Of a stretch of DNA of 64,000 bases, positions 39,518 to 52,183 are shown piece after piece. The stretch covers positions 434,001 through 498,000 of the forward strand of contig NZ_JACXAA010000004.1 of assembly GCF_014699035.1 (NCBI RefSeq). The letters run 5' to 3'. Each line of letters starts with the position of its first letter. Position 1 is the first letter of the stretch. This DNA comes from Spirosoma validum. GTDB taxonomy: Bacteria; Bacteroidota; Bacteroidia; Cytophagales; Spirosomataceae. The notes below the pieces were generated by a model that had not been told where the DNA came from, ran no database searches, and worked only from the letters and a program-made list of their open reading frames with translations. The position numbers and the translations under genes are program-made.

Positions 39518-42500
39518 TTAAAAAGAGCTTCTTAGTAACTCTACGGGGCCAAGTAAACCTGATTCCTGCAATGGTTTACCCTGCAAACGAAACGGAGCAG
39601 TGGTTTGAGTGACCCGTTTCGGTTCGGGTACTAACTGATCACCGATCAGACGATTTGCCCAAGTATTGCTGACTTCAATAGTTAATTGATTGTTGCCAGT
39701 ATTGAGAAATTTGGTAACATCAATTCGGTAAGGAGCCGTCCAAAGCGTACCACACGATACGCCGTTTAGCTTCACATCGGCAATGTTGGCAATACGTCCC
39801 AGATCAAGCCAGATACATTGTGGAGTCGTTTCTGAAGACGCTGATTGCGATGGCCATGCAAATGTTTTGGTATAGATAGCCGTGCCTGAATAATACCGAA
39901 TGGACGAATCCGGTGATTGACTCCAGTCAATAAGCTGGGTAAACGTTTGAGGTTGTTTCGGACCACCGTAAGCAGGGTCGAACTGTACGTGCCAGGGGCC
40001 GTCCAGGGTTTGACTTGACTGTAACTCAGGCCAATTTCTACCGGACTGCTTAGCCTGCCGGGTGGATCGGCGGAAAATAATAAACAACGACGCATTCGGT
40101 TCCAGGCGTAGTGGCAACTGCATAGTCAAGCCCTGCATGCGCCATTGGTGAGCGTCCGTCAGTTCGTCGGTAACGGGGTTATACAATTCAGGGACTTTAA
40201 AAAATTGGCGAAACGAAGCGGATATGTCGCGCTGTTTATTCTGCTGATTAGCAACAAAATAAACATCAGTCTCGCCATCTTTCCGGTGTGTCCAGGCAAT
40301 GTCGCGAACGTAGTGGCCAGAGGAGTCCGTAAACGTTACGTCGCGCCGGATACCCAGTTGGTCAAATGAATCGGCCTGGAAGGGAGTCTGAATAATTCTA
40401 CCCTGCCCCAGACGTTTCAGTCGAAACGTAGCTTTCCCGTCGTTGATTTCCTGAAACAAGCCGCCCCACAGTTCGTCCGTCAGTGCTTTAAGTGAATTAT
40501 TCGGGCTTTTGCCTGCCTTATAAAGCGGTTTTTCGCCAACCAGAAGGGTTGCACCGTCCTTCACCAGGCTGACTAACTTCGTCAATGTTTCAGGGTTCGT
40601 GTAGGCGTTATTCGTGTTGAGGGGATTCTTCCGAGGGAGAACCAGCAGCGAATAGTCGGCGTCCGGCGCAAACGAAACGTTACCACCCTGAACCTTCGCC
40701 AGCGTATTCAGTGCATCCGGGCTGAAGGAATCATACGCATACCCACGTAGCGGATCGACCCAATTTTCGGGATCGGCCATGTTCGCTGAATGCGTAACGC
40801 CCGCCGGTTTTTGTCGCAGCGGTTCACCGACGTTGGCTACCCGTTTCGCTTCCTGGTGTATTACGTCTTTTCCGAAAAGACCGGGTAGAGTGGTGACCAA
40901 ACGATCCGGCAGTACTGAACGGCGTGGTAAATCCTCTCCCGTAAATACGGCAATATCGGCAACGGGATGGCCTACTTGAAGCAGGGTTTGGCATCGTTGG
41001 GCATAATCGACCCAGGCTTTAGCTGATTTCCACCAGGTCTGGTCCCGCTGAAAGTACAGACCAACACCATCCAGCGTCATGCCCGGTTTGCGGTCAGTCC
41101 AGGGGTTATGGGTAAAGACGTGGTACACCAGTTTATTGATTCCCAGTGCGTAATTTCGGTCCTGAAGGGTTTTCAGCATACCCGGATGTTCGCTCCAGTC
41201 CATACGCACCGTCGTGAAGCCTTCGGCCTGAACAATACGTTTTCCGTAGATATGAGCAGCTGATACCGCATCGAGCATGTCGTTTGGCTTGTCGTGGGTA
41301 GGACTGTTCAGCCAGAATTCGCCCATCGGTACGTCGACCTGTCGGTAATGCGCTAAACCATCACTTACCATCGTTGGCGCTACGCTCTCAGCTGTGAACG
41401 TAACGCCCTTCTGACGTGCCAGATCCGCCAGCGTTTTGTAGAATACATCCACAATCAGTTCAGCCACCGTTTTACGTACGTCATACAACACCTGCTCCGA
41501 TACGTCGGTACTTTCAATTGGAATGCCGGCCATGACGGGCAAATAAGGCATCAGGTCATACCCTCGTCGTTTATTAAATTCATTGGCAAACGCAGGCGAC
41601 CAGTTTTGACTACCGCATTCCCAACTGTCGACGTGGAACACTTTTAATACGGTTTTGCTCAGGTCAGAACCGATTTGCCGTTGCGCTTCGCCAAACCAGC
41701 TATCGAACTGAAGTTTGATAGCTTCCGGATTAAATTTATCACATTCCAGTCCCTTACCTGCTCCGGCCGTCGCGTTGGTGTGTCCCGTAGATGTATGACC
41801 AATACGTAGAATCGTCCATGAACCGGCTGGTGCGTCCCAGTTGAGCTGACCATCATTGGTAAATTTGGCGGTTAGATCAATGATGTTAAGTAGCGGTACA
41901 CAAAGTGAATCGGCGATTTGTTCGCGGGTGGTACGTTTACTGACGCGCCACACAGCGGCTGATTTTCCTTCAAACTGATTAATGCGAGGTTCAGCGGAGA
42001 GTTCCAGACCAATTAGTTTCAAGCTTGGTTTCCATTTGGCCGCGTCCAGATCTTCGGCGCCGGGTTCTGAACCAGCTTTATCATACACAAACCGGAAATA
42101 ACGGGCTGTGGTCGGCGGAATGGCGTGCGTCATATCGACGTCGGTATCCTGCCAGCCGTGCCGGGGTGGATCCAGCCGGCCAATCGACCGGAAGGATTTG
42201 CCATCGTTGCTGACTTCGATCAATAGTCGATGTGCCTGATAATTATTGCCACCCGTTCGGATGAGGATGGAACGGCACGTAAACGGTTGTTCATAGGCGT
42301 ATTGCAGCCAGCAGGTTGTATCGCTTCTGAAACTCTCTTTATTACTCCGATCAATCAGAAACTGCGGACTGATGCCCGATTTGCTGGACGTAATTTTAGG
42401 TTGGTTGGATGCGTTTTCCAGCAATCGGGAAGTCCGCGAAGGGAAGGCTAGTATGGCAATGTCTTTGTAATACCCTTCGGTCGTAGAAGGCTGCGGCAGT

Positions 42501-42994
42501 TTAACGGAAACGCGTTGATGACCCTGCACTTGTGTTGTCGAATACACCACTTTTTGCATCGACAGCGCGGGCGTTATCCAGGGGCCACCTGCCAGGGCGA
42601 ACCCATCGCTCACGTGCATACCCATTTCCAGACCCAACCGTTTGGCTTCCTGCATCGAGTGCCGAACCATGTCCCACCAGCGGGGGCTAAGCTGCTCGGC
42701 CGCAGGTGTATACAGGGGCTGATTCGTGACACCCTGAATGGGCATTAAATACGCTCCGCCAATACCCGCGGCTTTCATGGCTTCTAAATCTGCCGTGATG
42801 CCTTCTTTTGAAACCCCACCTTTCATCCAGTACCAGAACACCCACGGTTTCGTCTGAGACGATTGTTTGCTGACCGGGACGATTTTGGCCAGGCCGCCCG
42901 GCGATTGTGCAGCAGTTTGATTCTTCGCAAACCCACCCACCAGCATGAATAAGACAAGCAGGGAACGGAATAGCCGATATGTTGAATGAATCAT
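39518..42994 (-). CDS. GH106-like alpha-L-rhamnosidase, secreted
   Basis: A 1158-residue secreted glycoside hydrolase. After a signal peptide, the catalytic part starts with KPWVFWYWMKGGVSKEGITADLEAMKAAGIGGAYLMPIQGV, typical of GH106 enzymes, which remove terminal alpha-L-rhamnose from plant polysaccharides. An F5/8-type carbohydrate-binding segment seems present at about residues 240-330 (IEVSNDGKSFRSIG), and the C-terminal 150 residues look like a jelly-roll domain (FEWP..., LDLGRIANIADVKLNGVSCGTLWTAPYRIDVT). It is the last gene of an operon with DUF1501 and PSD1 proteins (gap 9 bases). Confidence 0.85.
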   Translation of the reverse strand: MIHSTYRLFRSLLVLFMLVGGFAKNQTAAQSPGGLAKIVPVSKQSSQTKPWVFWYWMKGGVSKEGITADLEAMKAAGIGGAYLMPIQGVTNQPLYTPAAEQLSPRWWDMVRHSMQEAKRLGLEMGMHVSDGFALAGGPWITPALSMQKVVYSTTQVQGHQRVSVKLPQPSTTEGYYKDIAILAFPSRTSRLLENASNQPKITSSKSGISPQFLIDRSNKESFRSDTTCWLQYAYEQPFTCRSILIRTGGNNYQAHRLLIEVSNDGKSFRSIGRLDPPRHGWQDTDVDMTHAIPPTTARYFRFVYDKAGSEPGAEDLDAAKWKPSLKLIGLELSAEPRINQFEGKSAAVWRVSKRTTREQIADSLCVPLLNIIDLTAKFTNDGQLNWDAPAGSWTILRIGHTSTGHTNATAGAGKGLECDKFNPEAIKLQFDSWFGEAQRQIGSDLSKTVLKVFHVDSWECGSQNWSPAFANEFNKRRGYDLMPYLPVMAGIPIESTDVSEQVLYDVRKTVAELIVDVFYKTLADLARQKGVTFTAESVAPTMVSDGLAHYRQVDVPMGEFWLNSPTHDKPNDMLDAVSAAHIYGKRIVQAEGFTTVRMDWSEHPGMLKTLQDRNYALGINKLVYHVFTHNPWTDRKPGMTLDGVGLYFQRDQTWWKSAKAWVDYAQRCQTLLQVGHPVADIAVFTGEDLPRRSVLPDRLVTTLPGLFGKDVIHQEAKRVANVGEPLRQKPAGVTHSANMADPENWVDPLRGYAYDSFSPDALNTLAKVQGGNVSFAPDADYSLLVLPRKNPLNTNNAYTNPETLTKLVSLVKDGATLLVGEKPLYKAGKSPNNSLKALTDELWGGLFQEINDGKATFRLKRLGQGRIIQTPFQADSFDQLGIRRDVTFTDSSGHYVRDIAWTHRKDGETDVYFVANQQNKQRDISASFRQFFKVPELYNPVTDELTDAHQWRMQGLTMQLPLRLEPNASLFIIFRRSTRQAKQSGRNWPELQSSQTLDGPWHVQFDPAYGGPKQPQTFTQLIDWSQSPDSSIRYYSGTAIYTKTFAWPSQSASSETTPQCIWLDLGRIANIADVKLNGVSCGTLWTAPYRIDVTKFLNTGNNQLTIEVSNTWANRLIGDQLVPEPKRVTQTTAPFRLQGKPLQESGLLGPVELLRSSF

Positions 42995-43003
42995 GGTTAT
43001 ATC

Positions 43004-44452
43004 TCAGGCCAGAATCCCCTTGACGAGTTTTCCTTCAACGTCCGTCAGGCGAAAGCGCCGGCCCTGAAATTCATACGTGAGTTGTTCGTGATTGATGCCC
43101 ATCAGGTGGAGCAGCGTCGCCTGGAAATCATGCACATGGACAGGATTGTGGGCGATGTTATAGCCAAACTCATCGGTCTCGCCATACGTAATACCGGGCT
43201 TGATACCTCCGCCCGCCATCCAGATCGTGAAACAGCGCGGATGATGGTCCCGACCGTAATTGTCTTTCGTTAGTTTTCCCTGCGAATAGTTGGTTCGGCC
43301 AAATTCGCCACCCCAGATCACGATCGTATCGTCCAACAAACCCCGCTGCTTGAGATCCTGTACGAGGGCTGCCGAAGGCTGGTCGGTGGCTTTGCACTGG
43401 CGGGAAAGTCCTTTCGGTAGGTCGCCATGCTGATCCCAGCCCTGGTGGTAGAGTTGCACGAATTTTACGTCGCGTTCGAGCAGTCGACGGGCCATCAAAC
43501 AATTGGCGGCAAACGTACCGGGGTTACGTGCTTCAGGCCCGTAAAGGTCAAATACCCAATCTGGCTCGTCGGACAGGTCGTTTACTTCCGGTACGGAGGT
43601 TTGCATTCGAAACGCCATTTCGTACTGGGCGATGTGGTTCGCTACGTCCGGGTCGCCGTAGATTTCCTCCTGCACCTGGTTGAGATCGTTCAGCGCGTCG
43701 AGCATGTAGCGTCGGTCCGACGTAGCATAGCCTTTTGGATTGTTCAGGTATAGAACGGGATCGGCGCTGGAGCGAAACTGAACCCCCTGATGTTTGGACG
43801 GTAGAAACCCATTGCCCCACAGCCGCGCGTAAAGCGGCTGATCTTTCGGCGCATCTTTAGACACCAGCACGATGAAGGCGGGAAGGTTCTCGTTGGCCGA
43901 GCCTAAACCATAACTGATCCAGGCACCGATGCTGGGTCGTCCGGCCAGTTGGTTGCCGGTCTGGAAAAACGTCAGGGCAGGATCGTGATTGATCTGCTCG
44001 GTGTACATGGACTTGATAAAACACAACTCATCTGCCACCCGACTCGTATGCGGCATCAGTTCACTGACCCAGGCTCCGCTCTTGCCATGTTGCGCAAACG
44101 TGTAAGGTGACTGCACCAGCGGCAGCGACGATTGCTGAGCGCTCATGCCGGTTAATCGTTGTCCTTTCCGTACCGAATCGGGCAGGTCTTTGCCGTGCAT
44201 CTTTTCCAGAAACGGTTTATAGTCGAACAGCTCCAGTTGCGATGGGCCTCCGCTCTGACACAAATACACGATCCGTTTCGCTTTCGGTGCCCGATGGGGC
44301 ATTACCAACGTCGATTCGGGTCCTGGATTTGAGAAGAGGTTACGCGGCAATAGGGAACCCAATGCCAGCGAGCCCAGCCCCACAGACGCTTTGGTCAGAA
44401 ACGATCGCCGGTTAAACGTATCGGCTAGTTGTTGCGTCAGTTTCATATTCAT
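43004..44452 (-). CDS. DUF1501 protein with Tat signal
   Basis: A 482-residue sulfatase-fold-related protein. The N-terminus FNRRSFLTKASVGLGSLALGSLLP is a twin-arginine signal. The body has the DUF1501 pattern: IVYLCQSGGPSQLELFDYKP, RQCKATDQPSAALVQDLKQRGLLDDTIVIWGGEFGRTNYSQG and GRDHHPRCFTIWMAGGGIKPG. Such proteins are nearly always encoded next to PSD1 cytochromes, as here (22 bases from it). The role is not established. It is exported folded to the periplasm. Confidence 0.9.
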   Translation of the reverse strand: MNMKLTQQLADTFNRRSFLTKASVGLGSLALGSLLPRNLFSNPGPESTLVMPHRAPKAKRIVYLCQSGGPSQLELFDYKPFLEKMHGKDLPDSVRKGQRLTGMSAQQSSLPLVQSPYTFAQHGKSGAWVSELMPHTSRVADELCFIKSMYTEQINHDPALTFFQTGNQLAGRPSIGAWISYGLGSANENLPAFIVLVSKDAPKDQPLYARLWGNGFLPSKHQGVQFRSSADPVLYLNNPKGYATSDRRYMLDALNDLNQVQEEIYGDPDVANHIAQYEMAFRMQTSVPEVNDLSDEPDWVFDLYGPEARNPGTFAANCLMARRLLERDVKFVQLYHQGWDQHGDLPKGLSRQCKATDQPSAALVQDLKQRGLLDDTIVIWGGEFGRTNYSQGKLTKDNYGRDHHPRCFTIWMAGGGIKPGITYGETDEFGYNIAHNPVHVHDFQATLLHLMGINHEQLTYEFQGRRFRLTDVEGKLVKGILA

Positions 44453-44473
44453 GGTGTTGTTGGGTTGAACTAG

Positions 44474-47731
<3,258 letters not shown>

Positions 47732-47804
47732 AATTCCCGATTGGCAATTGACAAACTGCGTATTACGTTGCAGATACGTCTGTTGATAATTGACTAATCA
47801 GTGA

Positions 47805-47812
47805 CAAAAATA
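47805..47812 (-). promoter_or_regulatory. -7 promoter element for the PSD1-DUF1501-rhamnosidase operon
   Basis: On the minus strand the sequence is TATTTTTG, an exact TAnnTTTG match, 74 bases before the PSD1 start. No clear -33 element at the right distance. Confidence 0.38.
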
Positions 47813-47871
47813 GGATTTAAATAAGTAATTGAAAATACACAAATAAGAGGTTGTTTTGCACAAATCCGACT

Positions 47872-47922
47872 ATTGACTACTTCTTCCAGTCAAGAAAAGC
47901 TGCTCTGGAAGAAGTAGTCAAT
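47872..47922 (-). terminator. Terminator hairpin after kduD
   Basis: Perfect 18-base arms (ATTGACTACTTCTTCCAG and complement) around a 15-base loop, six bases after the kduD stop. It separates kduD from the operon downstream. Confidence 0.75.
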
Positions 47923-47927
47923 ACGGT

Positions 47928-48698
47928 TTAGCGGCCCATCCAGCCGCCGTCTACGGTTAAAATGGTGCCATGTACGTAGCGGGCAGCATCGGAAGCCAGA
48001 AACACAATTGGGCCTTTAAAGTCGTCAGGTTCGCCCCACCGATTGGCCGGAATTCGGCTTAAAATGGATTGACTACGTACTGGATCGCCCCGTAATGCTT
48101 CGGTATTGTCGGTGGAAATATAACCCGGTGCAATGGCATTGACATTAACCCCCTGGCCTGCCCACTCGTTGGCAAACGCTTTCACCAAACTACCAATAGC
48201 CCCTTTACTGGCAGCGTAGCCCGGTACGTTGATGCCTCCCTGAAACGTAAGAAGTGAAGCCGTAAAGATTATTTTACCACTCTCCCGTGCCACCATTTCT
48301 TTGCCAATCTCCCGGGTCAGTAGAAACTGCGCCGTTTGGTTAATGGCAATAACTTCATCCCAATACTCATCGGAATGTTCGGCGGCTGGCTGGCGCAGGA
48401 TCGTACCAGCATTATTCACCAAAACATCAATGACAGGGTGTTCCTGCTTCACCTGACGAATGAATGCATACAGCGAATCCCGTTTGCCAAAATCGGCCTG
48501 GTAAGCAAAAAACTGACGGCCCTGGGCTTCGACGGCTTTCGCTATGTCGCTGCCTTCACGTTCCAGGTTGGCCGAAACGCCTATAACATCGGCACCCGCT
48601 TCGGCTAAAGCCTCTGCCATCGCTTTCCCAATACCCCGTTTGCAACCGGTCACCAGGGCGGTCTTACCGGCAAGACTAAATTGATCGAAAATACGCAT
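47928..48698 (-). CDS. kduD: 2-deoxy-D-gluconate 3-dehydrogenase type SDR
   Basis: A 256-residue short-chain dehydrogenase that matches KduD well: ALVTGCKRGIGKAM at the nucleotide site, NNAGTILRQPAAEHSDEYWDEV, KIIFTASLLTFQGGINVPGYAASKGA with the catalytic Tyr/Lys, and AIAPGYISTDNTEALR followed by RIPANRWGEPDDF. It acts in the breakdown of 4-deoxyuronates from pectin-like polysaccharides. KduI is not nearby. It diverges from the LacI regulator, whose likely operator lies between them. Confidence 0.85.
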   Translation of the reverse strand: MRIFDQFSLAGKTALVTGCKRGIGKAMAEALAEAGADVIGVSANLEREGSDIAKAVEAQGRQFFAYQADFGKRDSLYAFIRQVKQEHPVIDVLVNNAGTILRQPAAEHSDEYWDEVIAINQTAQFLLTREIGKEMVARESGKIIFTASLLTFQGGINVPGYAASKGAIGSLVKAFANEWAGQGVNVNAIAPGYISTDNTEALRGDPVRSQSILSRIPANRWGEPDDFKGPIVFLASDAARYVHGTILTVDGGWMGR

Positions 48699-49158
48699 TG
48701 ATACTTGACTAGATTACTGTGGTTAAATTATAGACTGGACTGCTTTGCCTGTACGCAACGTTACCGCCTTGATTTACGTAACAGATTCAAATGGAATACG
48801 CCAACCGGGTTAGTACTGAGTTGAGTTTCCGGCAGAAACGGCATCCTGGCAAAGTTCAATTTCTGTTATCCCGGCATAAACTTATCTGCCTGTTCTAGTA
48901 ACTAGACCAGTAAGCTTTGTTGCCGGATAACGGGGCCTAAATTATAGGACAAATGCAGGAATAGGCGTGATTCCTGGTCCGATATTTATCTTTTTTCTGT
49001 GCAAACGTTTGCGGTATCGTTTGCATGTACGTAATAGCATCAACGCTTTACGACTAGGATTGAAGCGTTGTTTTAATCTCATTAGTGAGCAAAGTAGTAA
49101 GGTTTACTCTTTTTACTTTTAAGCGTTATAGTTTAACGCTATCCACACCCAGAGGTCC
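48699..49158. other. 460-base divergent intergenic region with a LacI operator
   Basis: It separates kduD and lacI-type genes and holds the palindromic operator at 49001-49012 and AT-rich promoter sequence. No small gene was recognised. Confidence 0.6.
49001..49012. promoter_or_regulatory. Probable LacI-family operator GCAAACGTTTGC
   Basis: A perfect 12-base palindrome with a central CG, the form bound by LacI/PurR-type regulators. A second half-site GTTTGC follows at 49019-49024. It lies 147 bases before the LacI-type gene start. Confidence 0.65.
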
Positions 49159-50187
49159 ATGAAAAATACACCGGTCACGATTAAAGACATAGCGCGGTCG
49201 CTGAATATCTCAATCTCAACGGTATCCAGAGCCTTGCGTGGACTGCCGGAAATCCACCCGGAGACGCGTAAAGCCGTCATGCGGTTGGCGGAAGATCTGG
49301 ATTATCAGCCGAATCAGCTGGCTAAAAATCTGGCTAAAAGCCGCACGAAAACGATTGGCGTCATTGTGCCGAATTTGAGTTATTATTATTACTCAGCAAT
49401 GCTTAACAGCATTGAGGAAGCTGCCCTGCAAGCCGGTTACAGTGTACTGGTGTGTCAAACGAACGAATCGTATTTACGCGAGATCACAAACGTTCAGAAT
49501 CTGCTACGTAGTCAGGTCGAAGGATTCATTATTTCGTTGTCGCGCGATACAAACAACTACGAACACGTCGAACGGCTGGTTCGTAAGAACATTCCCCTGG
49601 TGTTGTTTGATCGCTACGCCGAGAGTATCAACGTATCGAAAGTCATTGTCGATAACCACGCTGCTTCCTTTAAAGCGACCGAGCACCTGATTGAAAACGG
49701 CTGTCGACGTATTGGCTTTCTGGCGGGACCAACACAATTGGTGTTAAGCAACCAACGGGTAGAAGGCTATCGTGCCGCTTTGGCCAAATACGATCTTTCG
49801 GTTGGCGACCAGTACGTGTTTCACTGTGATTATACGCAGGAAAACACAATCATGCAGACGCTGGAGATGATGAGTTTGCCACAACCACCCGATGGAATTG
49901 TTGTGATCAGCGATCGAATGGCATTTTCGGCAATGTACGCCATGAGTCAAAAAGGAATCCGGATTCCCGACGATGTTGCCGTTGTCAGTTTTAATAATGA
50001 ACCCGTCTCGGCTTATTTTTCACCCACGCTGAGCAGCATCAGCCAGCCTATTCAGGAAATGGGTACGGAGGCCGTTCGGCTTTTATTAAGGGAGTTAGAG
50101 GCTGTTGACGATACTGTTCCGAAAGAAACCAAAGTTATGGAGACGCAGCTCATCATACGGACGTCGTCGCTTAAGCAGGCCAGGTAA
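49159..50187 (+). CDS. LacI-family transcriptional regulator
   Basis: A 342-residue regulator. The LacI DNA-binding domain is at residues 5-55 (TIKDIARSLNISISTVSRALRGLPEIHPETRKAVMRLAEDL) with hinge YQPNQLAKNLAKSRT, and the periplasmic-binding-protein-like domain follows (TIGVIVPNLSYYYYSAMLNSIEEAA, FNNEPVSAYFSPTLSSI). It probably controls kduD and perhaps the nearby rhamnosidase operon through the palindrome at 49001, sensing a sugar or uronate. Confidence 0.92.
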   Translation: MKNTPVTIKDIARSLNISISTVSRALRGLPEIHPETRKAVMRLAEDLDYQPNQLAKNLAKSRTKTIGVIVPNLSYYYYSAMLNSIEEAALQAGYSVLVCQTNESYLREITNVQNLLRSQVEGFIISLSRDTNNYEHVERLVRKNIPLVLFDRYAESINVSKVIVDNHAASFKATEHLIENGCRRIGFLAGPTQLVLSNQRVEGYRAALAKYDLSVGDQYVFHCDYTQENTIMQTLEMMSLPQPPDGIVVISDRMAFSAMYAMSQKGIRIPDDVAVVSFNNEPVSAYFSPTLSSISQPIQEMGTEAVRLLLRELEAVDDTVPKETKVMETQLIIRTSSLKQAR

Positions 50188-50214
50188 ATGCGGGCAGTGG
50201 TACAATGGTACGTA

Positions 50215-50985
50215 TCACTTTGTGAAATCGAGATCGTAACGCACGTTTAGGCGGAAGCCGTTATTCAATTCGAATACGGGCTTGCCGGTAACTGGTTCTA
50301 CTTCGGGGTGTTGCGTAATTTGATTGAGGTAATTCAGTTCCAGCGCAAACGAATCGCGGATCTGGTACCCCAGCCCGCCGGAAATACGGTTCTGGTTAAA
50401 CACGTTCTGCTCAACGTTCTGACCAAATCCGATGAACAATTCATCAAAGAAATTGAGGTAAAATTCGCCATCATCAACCGTTTGTCCTTTCAATGGGATC
50501 TCGCCGGAAATCTGGTAGCGTACCCGATGCTGGTATTCCCAACCGGCAATCTGGCGTGGGTTCGTCTCACTGCCGTTGCCAAGCCACCGCTGTTCGAGCC
50601 GGAAGCGATGGGATAGTTTCACAATGCCGAGTTTATCGCTGAGCTGAATCTCTTCGTGAATACGGTGTTCAAGAGTTGGAACTCCCGCATCGGCAACTGG
50701 ATAATCGCCGTAGGGATACGTAGTGAAAAACGTATAGCCTCCGCCTACTTTAATCCGGTCCGTCAGTTTGTAAGTCAACCCCAGCCGAGCCAGCGATTGT
50801 TGCCAGGAGCGGATCAGTTCAACCCGACGCCACTGGTATTCTGTATGAAGCGCCCAGCGTTCGCTAAGCTTGTGATCGCCATTGTAGACGTACCAGCCAA
50901 TAGCGTTCCGGTCGATGATTCGGTTTTGCTGACCGAAAACTGTGGTTGATAAGAAAATGAGAAAAACCAGGAAGCGAACTGACAT
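50215..50985 (-). CDS. DUF2490 outer-membrane beta-barrel protein
   Basis: A 256-residue secreted protein (signal peptide to about residue 18, VFGQ). The repeated short amphipathic strands, with RWALHTEYQWRR, LGLTYKLTDRIKVGGGYTFF, LSHRFRLEQRW and GLGYQIRDSFALELNYLNQI, are typical of DUF2490 barrels. Function unknown. It lies on the opposite strand to the LacI gene and converges with it. Confidence 0.85.
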   Translation of the reverse strand: MSVRFLVFLIFLSTTVFGQQNRIIDRNAIGWYVYNGDHKLSERWALHTEYQWRRVELIRSWQQSLARLGLTYKLTDRIKVGGGYTFFTTYPYGDYPVADAGVPTLEHRIHEEIQLSDKLGIVKLSHRFRLEQRWLGNGSETNPRQIAGWEYQHRVRYQISGEIPLKGQTVDDGEFYLNFFDELFIGFGQNVEQNVFNQNRISGGLGYQIRDSFALELNYLNQITQHPEVEPVTGKPVFELNNGFRLNVRYDLDFTK

Positions 50986-51041
50986 TAGGGCGTTGCATAC
51001 GTACAGACCAATAAGATGTTTGGCGTCTTGTTAGTTTAAAA

Positions 51042-52181
51042 TCAGTAGCGTACGGTACCGGGATGAAAAGTTCGCCAGCTATGCCAGAACTCCTGGTGAG
51101 CCGGAATTCGCGTCAGATCTGCTTCCTGTCCGATCGCTTTACCCGTGAGAACATACGCCTGGTTGTTGCTCACGAGCGTATCATGTTGGAGTGAAAAGCG
51201 GGTAGTAGACGTAGGGCGTTGGTAGGCAAAGAAACTTCGATTATCGTCTGCCAGTACCAGCAGAATCGGGCGGCTCGCGAAGGTATCGTGAATGAGCCGT
51301 TCGCGCTTTAGGCGATTCCAATCGTACGCTTTCGTCTGATCGCCGATTGTCAGACCGACAACCCACGATTTGTCGCGCCAGGATAAACTATCGGTCTGGG
51401 TAAGTTCGCTGCCGCCTTTACCCCGTTCGTAGTTAGCCATTTTAACGTAACGCTCGTTATACGTTGTATCCGGCTGCATGATGAGACTGTTCGGATGGAG
51501 GATCAGCCATTTTTTCAGTGTCATTTGCTCGCTGAACACTTCGGGTAACGTATCACCTTTCAGTTGACCCGCAATCGATTCTCCGTTTGCCTGTCGCCAC
51601 CAGCTGCCTGTCGTTGCATCCTCAAACATGGCGTTGAAATGATCCATGCCTACCAGTCGAAATGTTTCGGGTTTGCCGTTGACGATGCGCTGAAACACGC
51701 GCCCCGTGCGGCAGACAGTACAATACGTTACCATAACAGGCTGACCACCAATGGTGTCTAACACCTGATGATGGTAGCCGATGTATTGAATCGGGTACGC
51801 TTTTGCCTGACCGTTTAGCACGACGCCCAACACTTCACGATCTGGTTTAACAACGCTTTTCTCCGCTGGTTTCAGCTGCAAATTGCCGGGTTGGTAAAAC
51901 ATGTGATCAGCCGACATTCGAAAATTGAAAGCGTAACTAACAATGGCTACCAGTAGTAACGCTGCCAGCGCCAGCCACTTCGACCCTCGGAAAGCACTAA
52001 ACAGACCAATGAAGAGCAGGAGGCCAAATACCGTCCGAAAAGCCCACCGCCAACTGTAGAGAAAATAAGCCAGATCAATACTTGTCATCCGCTGACTACC
52101 AGGCATCGGCATAATGAAATAGACGTTCGCTACCTCGAAGAGCAAAAGACCTATAATACCGATGTAAAAAAGTGCTTTCAT
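51042..52181 (-). CDS. DUF3179 membrane protein
   Basis: A 379-residue protein. After an N-terminal helix, two or three further helices occupy about residues 40-100, and the rest is a DUF3179 domain with its Cys motif in VMVTYCTVCRTGRVF and LVGMDHFNAMFEDATTGSWWRQ. The role of the family is unknown. I start it at the ATG at 52181, because a longer frame to 52247 would overlap the end of the PQQ enzyme gene. Only two bases separate the two genes, so they form an operon. Confidence 0.85.
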   Translation of the reverse strand: MKALFYIGIIGLLLFEVANVYFIMPMPGSQRMTSIDLAYFLYSWRWAFRTVFGLLLFIGLFSAFRGSKWLALAALLLVAIVSYAFNFRMSADHMFYQPGNLQLKPAEKSVVKPDREVLGVVLNGQAKAYPIQYIGYHHQVLDTIGGQPVMVTYCTVCRTGRVFQRIVNGKPETFRLVGMDHFNAMFEDATTGSWWRQANGESIAGQLKGDTLPEVFSEQMTLKKWLILHPNSLIMQPDTTYNERYVKMANYERGKGGSELTQTDSLSWRDKSWVVGLTIGDQTKAYDWNRLKRERLIHDTFASRPILLVLADDNRSFFAYQRPTSTTRFSLQHDTLVSNNQAYVLTGKAIGQEADLTRIPAHQEFWHSWRTFHPGTVRY

Positions 52182-52183
52182 GT

